From assembly GCA_007115705.1 (NCBI GenBank), contig QXEO01000548.1:10242383-10306382 (forward strand): a stretch of 64,000 bases of DNA, read 5' to 3'. The notes beneath the pieces were generated by a model. The model made no database searches and was not told the origin of the DNA. It saw only the letters and a program-made list of their open reading frames with translations. Position 1 is the stretch's first letter; each line of letters begins with the position of its first letter. This document shows, piece by piece, positions 57,144 through 64,000 of this stretch. The translations under genes and the position numbers were made by a program. Origin of the DNA: Dactylis glomerata (lineage: Eukaryota; Streptophyta; Magnoliopsida; Poales; Poaceae).

Positions 57144-57463
57144 TGGGATAGTCGAAGACTATGGCAGGGACTCTAATCCGAGATTCTCCTTGACGTCGTA
57201 GTCTTGTATATCGCGTGCGAGGGCACCAAATAAAGCTCTTGCATGTCGTGGTCGGTGGAGTCGCATGGTGGCTGAATCATGATGTTATCGAAGGCTTGCT
57301 GTAGGCGATATCCTGGTCGAATGCTTGTTGTAGGCAATGTTGTTGTCGAATGCTTGCTGTAGGCGATGCCGTTGTCGAGTCAGAATATGTCGAACCGAAG
57401 TCAACGTAGCAGACGGAGCGTCGTTGATGATTTAGAAGGCTGCTAAAGTTAACAGCGTCGGGT

Positions 57464-57745
57464 GTAGCCCCCGAGCGTGTTACTAACACCAGGCGAATAG
57501 AAGTCAATGCGAGGCGCAGCCCCCGAGCGTGTTGCCAACATCGGAATTCGAGGCGAATGAAAAGCCAATGCGAGGCGAAGCCCCCGAGCGTGTTGTCAAC
57601 GCCGAGTGCTAAAGGAGTGAATGCTAAGGTTAGCATGTAAGCGTAGCCCCCGAGCGTTGCTAGCATCGGGTTGTAAGGCGCAGCCCCCGAGCGTGCTGCC
57701 AACGTCGGGCGAATAAATGCCCATTCGAGACGCAGCCCCCGAGCG
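57464..57745. repeat. module repeats with agcccccgagcg in Tat-like element
   Basis: Degenerate units of roughly 50-65 bp, each with agcccccgagcgtgttgcca or a close variant. Exact agcccccgag at 57466, 57518, 57579, 57645, 57682 and 57734. Confidence 0.85.
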
Positions 57746-58299
57746 TGTTGCCAACACCGAGCGAATAAATACCAATTCGAGTAGTACTCATTCTGAGCCT
57801 CGAAAATGCTAAGTCGGGTTTGCAGAGGGATGCGCATAATCGGCCTGAGACTCACGCCGGGTCTCAGTTAATTGCATAGCCGCAAAAACACTCGGTTAGC
57901 TTACTCAGATTCGAGTCCCCCGACTCGAACCCGCGTGGGCTGGCGCTACCCCGACCCGAGCCGCGTTGGACTTACCAGGTCGAAGCCCAGTTCATTGTGA
58001 GGCACCCGATGCGTCCATCGGTGCAAACTTCATACCGTAGGTATGGAAAATCTCCGGCAGAGCGCGTTTGATACGAATACCGGGCCATCGGGTGTTGCAA
58101 ACCGTGGACTTACCTTCGTATTTGATATACGGCATCCGAACTGGTATATTGCCACCAAGATTCGGGCATGTTGAATGAGGAGCGTTGATAGCCCGAAAGA
58201 GAGGTTCGAAAGGGCATCAGCCCGTATTCGAACAAAATGAGGGCACCAGTGGTGTGGAGATGCGTTTTGAGGGTTCGGACATCCCAACCCGAATAGTGT

Positions 58300-59175
58300 A
58301 GAGGCGCTGCCGGCTCGAAGAAGGAGATTCGAGGGACTGAAGCCTGAACTCGAATGTTTTGAATAACTCGAAGGCACTGCTGGCCCGAAGAAGACAATTC
58401 GAGGGACCGAAGCCCGCACTCGAATAATACCAAGGCGCTGCTGGCCCGAAGAAAGCGATTCGAGGGACAATAACGCCCGCACTCGAATAATACCAAGGCG
58501 CTGCTGGCCCGAAAAAAGCGATTCGAGGGACAATAACGCCCGCACTCGAATAATACCAAGGCGCTGCTGGCCCGAAGAAAACGATTCGAGGGACAATAAC
58601 GCCCGCACTCGAATAATACCAAGGCGCTGCTGGCCCGAAAGAGCGATTCGAGGGACCGAAGCCCGCACTCGAATGATTCCAAGGCGCTGCTGGCCCGAAA
58701 GAGCGATTCGAGGGACCGAAGCCCGCACTCGAATAATTCCAAGGCGCTGCTGGCCCGAAGAAAGCGATTCGAGGGACAATAACGCCCGCACTCGAATAAT
58801 ACCAAGGCGCTGCTGGCCCGAAAAAAGCGATTCGAGGGACAATAACGCCCGCACTCGAATAATACCAAGGCGCTGCTGGCCCGAAGAAAACGATTCGAGG
58901 GACAATAACGCCCGCACTCGAATAATACCAAGGCGCTGCTGGCCCGAAAAAAGCAATTCGAGGGACAATAACGCCCGCACTCGAATAATACCAAGGCGCT
59001 ACTGGCCCAATGAAGACGATTCGAGGGACCGAAGCCCGCACTCGAATAATATGAAGGCGTTGCTAGCCCGAATGAAATCCTTCGAGGGACAAATCAGCCC
59101 GCACTCGAAGATAATATAAGTGGCGCTGACGACCGAATGAAATCCTTTGAGGGACAAATCAGCCCGCACTCGAAA
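58300..59175. repeat. 60/63-bp tandem array in Tat-like element
   Basis: About 13-14 units around aaggcgctgctggcccgaa, cgattcgaggga and cgcccgcactcgaata. Full units are 63 bp or 60 bp (aacgcccgc versus gaagcccgc forms). The central copies are nearly identical; the edges diverge. Both unit lengths are multiples of three, so stop-free frames extend over 800-950 bp in all three minus frames and one plus frame. I read these as a consequence of the repeat, not as genes. Confidence 0.9.
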
Positions 59176-59419
59176 GTATATGCGAACGATGTTGTCAATT
59201 GACTGATGTTATCTCCCCAGTAGCCCCCGAGGGTGAGTCGAAGTGCTTGCACTTGGGCTTGCCCTCAAAATTTCAGCTATTTGTTGTCGATTGCCATAGC
59301 CCTTTGTCAAAACTTCAGAGTATGAGTAAATGCATATCTTTAAGGCGAAGCCCCCGAGTATCGGGTGCGGCAAAAGTAAATAATAATTGACTCTTGGTAG
59401 AGGAAAACTTAGCTTTATC

Positions 59420-59735
59420 GGGTGTGACGTGGTCGACGACGAGGTCGAAGATCATGACGATGGCGGGGTCGAAGATCACGGCGATGGCGGCGTCGAAGAC
59501 CATGTCGGCGGAGTCGAAGGTCATGATGGCGAACTCGAAGATCATGTCGGCGGCGGCGTCGAAGACCACGTCGGCGGCATCGTCGAAGACCATGCCGGCG
59601 GAGTCAAAGATCTTGTTGGCGGAGTCGAAGATCTTGATACTTGATTCAAAGGTCATGATGACGGAGTCGAAGATCATGGTGATGGAGTCGAACGTCTTGA
59701 TGACGGACTCGAAGATCATGAACGTGAGCTTCCGT
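59420..59735. repeat. degenerate tcgaagatcatg array in Tat-like element
   Basis: About a dozen units of 24-30 bp of the type gtcgaagatcatg(n)ggcgg. On the minus strand it reads as repeated FDSA / MIF peptides in the frame at 59315-60100, again stop-free by periodicity. Confidence 0.8.
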
Positions 59736-60159
59736 GCACAGAGGCGAGGCGATGTCGAGCCCCCGAGCGAGGTGAACCCATGAATACGAAGTCCTTGCAG
59801 CGGGCCGGAGTCGACGTGGCGGACGTGTAGCCTTTCCGAACGATATCGGTGTGGTCGGCGCAGTTGAGGTTGATGTAGATGTAGTCGATGACGGCAAGTG
59901 CGCGATCTCTGAGCCCCCCAAGCGATGCCGAATGCGCGAGTGCGCGACGGCGAGCCCCCGGATGTGGCAAGCCGCAGTCGACACGAACTAGGATGCGGCG
60001 AAGTCGACGTGGATGTAATGCGATGAGGTCGCCGTCTGTTGTCGAAGAAGTAGCACTTAGTCTTATAGCAGCCATCGATTTCCTTAGATACTTGATACAT
60101 GCTGATCGATTTCCTGCCGCGTATAAAGAGCGGCCTAATGATGTTAATCTGTAATTTGT

Positions 60160-61535
60160 CGCCGTTTACAGATGATTCAGTAGGATGCGGTTTGGCTGAA
60201 AGAAGTCAACACCATGGACGAAATAACATGTCACAGCGATCAGAGCTAACTGGAGGATCAGCTAGCTAATTACTGGGCTTCCGTGTGGACTGGTCCAATT
60301 TGAGCATGTATTTGTACAAAACTTTGAAGTATACTTTGAATTTGGCAACTGATTGTTTCTCCAATCGGAACATGCCGAAAGCTGCCTTACGTCGTGCGGA
60401 CGGCATTAGATTAGATTAGCACTCTGGCCGGAAAATTCATGCATAATCTGCATATGAAATTATTTGCTTCAACTGATTTCTCCTTTTCGTGAACCGGCTT
60501 GGCACTTGATCCTGGTACCGTCGTGGTTGTGGACGTTGCAGTTGGAGAGAGAAAATAATCTGAACAACTCTTCCCGATTCACATGAAGTTGCACTACCTA
60601 GCAGAAGATCGCAATAACAGCCTCCACTGGAAGAATTAGCAGTTTGTATGCTGTCGTCTCTGGACTTGATCCGTTGATCGATGTAGTGCTGGGTTTTTTT
60701 CCCTTGAATAGACTTACGTGATGCAGCGGAAAATATGATTTGCTTTTTGCATCTAGAACTCCAATCTGGTCGACCGATCTGAGCTCCTCACATGGCTCAA
60801 TCTTTTGCGAAACCCATGCGAGGTGGAGAAACACTCGAGTACTGCTCCTGCATGACACAAAATACTGGTTGCTGTTGGCTTTGCTGGCGATCAGATTGAT
60901 GTAGGCGAAGGAATTCAGCCTTTTTTTTCTCTTGCTAGTCTTTGTGTCCTGATCTGAAAACATGGGCGCTCCACACAACCGGATTGATCTCGTAGGCTTG
61001 GAAACACGCGAATCGCTCAGGCTGCGGAATCGACTCGACTTTACCGAAAAATTGTGCATCGCTGGAAGCACTTCATCTGCAGGGCTTTGTTCGGTCTCGG
61101 CTTGTGCACTCCGCTGCGCACGACTGCAGCATTGATCTTGATGCTATGGAATCTGATTGATCTGATTTGCGTAAATTAAATCCAGGCGTATTCGCATGGG
61201 GCATGGAGTCGACTGCGTGGCGAAGTTGTATGCCCGCGTGCGTGCGCGATGCAATTCGGAGCGCGGCCAAGCACTGCTACCGGCCACCATGATCTCGCCC
61301 AGATGCGCATGGCTCGAGGCTGCTGTCGAGCGCTGAAATCTACTGGGACCATCGCCGAGTTCGGCGTCCCGAAATTGAAGGCGTCGACGAAAAGTTGAAC
61401 TGCTGATTCGGCTAGACGCAGATGCGATCTGCCTTTGTTTGTTGACGAAGAAAGTTTACTTGATACTGATGCGTTGACCAGATGCATATGAAGATGATGA
61501 AGGAGCCGGCGAGCCCGTAGATCCAGATCCCGTCG
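60160..61535 (-). other. unique interior of Tat-like element next to primer site
   Basis: The gag position on the element's sense strand. A 157-codon minus-strand frame (60598-61071) is present, but it has no zinc knuckle or Gag signature, and I do not call it a gene. Confidence 0.5.
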
Positions 61536-61553
61536 TCTCCACAGACGGCGCCA
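61536..61553 (-). other. primer-binding site of Tat-like element
   Basis: The minus strand reads TGGCGCCGTCTGTGGAGA two bases after the LTR, the form typical of Tat/Retand elements (TGGCGCCGTCTGTGGG). It fixes the minus orientation. Confidence 0.85.
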
Positions 61554-61555
61554 AT

Positions 61556-61985
61556 TGACGAGGTTTATCCCCGGCAATGCCCATGTCGAAGGGCTTTCGA
61601 TCTAGGAAGCGTATTGGGAACCTGACGAACTCGACGGCGGTCGATAAACGACGAGGGGCACACGAAGTTTTACCCAGGTTCACGTCCCCTCGGTGGAGGA
61701 TCGCTACATCCTGCTAGCAATCTAGTATATGAGCATAGTTGTTTACAGGGAGCCGCCGAAAGCGGGTGGGTTTGTGTATGTTGTAAGCTATTGTGTGTTC
61801 TGTCTAGGGGTACCCCTTGGTGGCTTTATATATGCAGTCAGTCAGGGTTTACAAAGTATTTCTTGCCTTCTACTCCAAGTCGAAGTGCTGAGCCTTGCGG
61901 GCTTCTTGTATCCTTCGAGCGGGCTTCTTTCTTGGCGGGAACCGGATAGGCAAATATCGAGGACCGAGGGGTCATACCCTCGTCA
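61556..61985 (-). repeat. 5' LTR of Tat-like element (right on plus strand)
   Basis: 430 bp, same ends as the left LTR, followed by GAGGA at 61986-61990. Confidence 0.95.
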
Positions 61986-61990
61986 GAGGA

Positions 61991-64000
61991 CATTCCGTTC
62001 AAACGAATAACTCGATCTCATACTATATAAATGCCTGATGCAGAACAACATAATCATGAACAGAACACAGAGCAAAGTGCTAGAACATTGCCTGTATGTT
62101 GTAAATGAAACCGCAAACGATTTGAATCAAACCTGCAAGGTCTATACTCTATAAAGAGTATACATATGCCAAGTGAGTAATAAACAATATTCTGTGTCAG
62201 GAGTATATTACTAAAGTAAATAAAATATCTGAAAGTTACATACCAAAAAGCTTGTCCAAGAATATATGCATATTAATTTCTCCACTGCCAAAAGATCAAC
62301 AATGCAAATTGAATCAAATTGTAATCCAGATGAGGCAAAGAAGCATCAGCCTGGTGAGCACTCGTTCCATTGAACCCAAAAATCAGGATCCAATCCTATG
62401 GTTCTTCGGTGGCATCCGCATAACGCAATACCAGATGCAAAAGAAAAGATGATTCATGAAGAAAATACAGAACAACCTGACAAGAGATTGTTAGTACCAC
62501 CATTCTCAACCCGAAGGTACTTGAAAAAACGAAGTATGTGAAGTCATGTGCTCTCTATGAGAAAAATACTCAGCTTCCATTCAACAGCAAAAACATATCT
62601 TGTGGCATCAGAAGGACTACAAAACATCTGCAATCAATATGCTGTCAGAAACAGGAAGGAATATGGATTTACATGAAAAAATAACATACATTGCTACAAA
62701 GGCAAATTGCGCAGAGGGAATAGCGGCTACCATTTCTTTCACCAACAAATCTAAAAGGAGAAAGCATTAGCAGTGCTGGTGATTTCAGTTTATTTAGAGA
62801 TAAATCGGTTAAATAAACCTTAAATGTATTAAAATAAAAAACAATAGATAATAATGTAAAAGCAGGTCACATAAGGTACAGTTGAAGATAATTTTCCCAT
62901 ACATACAACCAAAAGCTAAAGGATATTATTATTTCACATTGAAATGGTTATTTTGATTCAAATAAGAAGTAACCAAAATGAACAGATGCCATAGCTGCCC
63001 ATTATGGTAAGACTAAATGCCACCATTGGGCATTACCGCATTAGCATAAGTGAGAGTAGGGGCGTATGATATCTTGAGAAGCATCATGTGCTTCCCTAAT
63101 ATCCAAGTACCAAAACTTAAGATATAGTATAATGCTTTCTCTCTTTCACTTCAAGCAAATACTAGACAGTAACTAAGAGAACTCTCTAGTCTATGAAATT
63201 ATAATTCCTGACCTCACAATGATATGAAACACGTTAATTATTTTTGCTCAAAAGTCAAAACGTTGCTTTGGACTAATATCTGATTCTCCCATACTCTTAA
63301 AGTCTTACTCGGTAGTAATTTGGAGACATAGAAAGGTGTACAGCTAATGGTTGAGCCAAACTCAAATATATCAGCAAAGATATGTATAACTAGAAGAGTA
63401 AAAGACAGAAAATAAAATAGGTATACAATATTATAATATTATACAAACCTGCAGAATGTAGAGGCTAATCTCAGCAGAGATTTAGAAACATGGCACACCC
63501 TGGCACTGGGCATAAAAAGGTCTTATGAAATCAACCTATGAGTCTTCTTGAGATGCTATACGCTTTACTAAGAAAAGTTCAACTACCAACTGCCGTAAAT
63601 CCAATCATGTAATGTGCTTGAACAGGATCAAAAAGGGCATTTGACCTTGCTACTTGATAGACATTTCTTACGCCAAACCCATGAAAAAAATCACAACACT
63701 ATACCACCAATTTGTAAGCCATTATCAGAGCGAAATCCTTGTTCTTCCTCCATTGGATTTCAACTCCCAGATGGTGTTATGACACTAACAAATTTTCAGT
63801 TTCATCCATGAGGGTGGAAAATACTCAAGGGTACTTTGCACTTCCACAGCCTGTAAATTTAAGAGGATATGCATATGATATACCCAGATACAGAAATTTA
63901 TTGCCCTGTTGCATCCCTCTCCACTTTATTGTTTCCGTTGTCAGTGCTCAGAAAAGCAGTAGGACATTCAAATAACAACCATCCAATCCTATCCCACACC
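61991..64000. other. unassigned AT-rich sequence, possible intron of a minus-strand gene
   Basis: No long ORF, LTR or inverted repeat. Several minus-strand splice-like contexts bound short open stretches: 63790-63850 (tttacag/...gttagtg, reading AVEVQSTLEYFPPSWMKLK), 63449-63505 (cccag/...CTGCAG/gtttgt) and about 62476-62518 (YLRVENGGTNNLLS). Reading phases of neighbouring candidates do not join, so I cannot support a gene model. Confidence 0.3.

Larger units (their letters stand above)
56697..61985 (-). mobile_element. non-autonomous Tat/Retand-like Ty3 element (5289 bp)
   Basis: LTRs 56697-57127 (431 bp) and 61556-61985 (430 bp), target duplication GAGGA at 56692-56696 and 61986-61990. Primer site and polypurine tract are both on the minus strand. 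LTR ends form a perfect 8-bp inverted repeat (TGACGAGG / CCTCGTCA). The interior contains no gag or pol. Instead it has modules with agcccccgag, a 60/63-bp tandem array, a degenerate tcgaagatcatg array and unique sequence near the primer site. The LTRs differ by six transitions and one indel (about 1.4%, hand count). This is the design of large retrotransposon derivatives such as rice Dasheng, which depend on a coding partner. Confidence 0.92.

Noticed and set aside
58030..59041. Three long minus-strand ORFs (274-316 codons) as possible repeat proteins
   Set aside because: They are the same 60/63-bp tandem array read in three frames, inside a non-autonomous retrotransposon, so I kept it as a repeat.
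58300..59175. Regular repeats considered as a CRISPR array
   Set aside because: The units are contiguous 60/63-bp tandem copies without unique spacers, and the window is a plant nuclear genome.
63790..63850. Minus-strand exon candidate with good splice signals
   Set aside because: Its phase does not match the next candidate at 63449-63505, and no homology is recognised, so it is mentioned only as part of the unassigned region.

Overview
The window looks like a TE-dominated block of a large grass nuclear genome, most likely Pooideae and probably Triticeae. The main clue is a Ty1/copia element whose LTR opens with the TGTTGGAATTATGCCC start of the Angela/BARE-1 group, next to Athila-type Ty3 elements with tRNA-Asp primer sites, a SIRE-type copia element, a Helitron, a Mutator-like MITE and a Tat-type non-autonomous element. 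No bacterial gene organisation is present. The species assignment is an inference.

Bases 1-46531 are one nested stack of retrotransposons. A minus-strand Tekay/Del-like Ty3 element (1-7652, running off the left edge) has landed in the 5' LTR of a SIRE-type copia element (7653-46531). That copia element is further split by a compact Athila-like element (10927-17920, TSD CATTG), a 1018-bp minus-strand Helitron inside its reverse transcriptase (20707-21724, AT target), and a full Athila-like element (23818-42846, TSD TGTAG). The last carries a nearly intact, very young Angela/BARE copia element (26406-35064, TSD TATTC). Hand-counted LTR divergence (about 3.3% SIRE, 2.2% and 2.1% Athila, 0.2% Angela) agrees with the nesting order. 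Removing the insertions on paper restores reading continuity of the SIRE gag, the SIRE RT, a spliced SIRE third ORF and the Athila gag, which supports the boundaries.

Bases 46532-56696 are the gene-bearing part. They hold a GC-rich retroposon with a 15-bp TSD (46600-48047), an intact intronless UDP-glycosyltransferase gene (48409-49863, +), a 905-bp Mutator-like MITE (50191-51095), about 3.8 kb of unassigned sequence with short repeats and a retroposon-like poly(A) tail, a two-exon P/U-type cyclin gene (54920-55913, +), and a candidate terminal exon of an unidentified minus-strand gene (56342-56476).

Bases 56697-61985 are a complete non-autonomous Tat/Retand-like LTR element (minus strand, TSD GAGGA) without coding domains. 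Its interior is tandem repeats and ten copies of its own polypurine-tract sequence. Bases 61991-64000 are AT-rich unassigned sequence that may be intron of the same minus-strand gene.

I did not find a demonstrable new biological system. The least explained signals are: a near-palindrome (CCGGAGACTCCGG) multiplied across LTR, coding and leader regions of the SIRE element; a long U3 inverted repeat shared by two Athila families and repeated with a TATA-like box in front of an internal ORF; an intron in the SIRE third ORF that swallowed 19 kb of transposons; and the multiplied polypurine-tract sequence of the Tat-like element.
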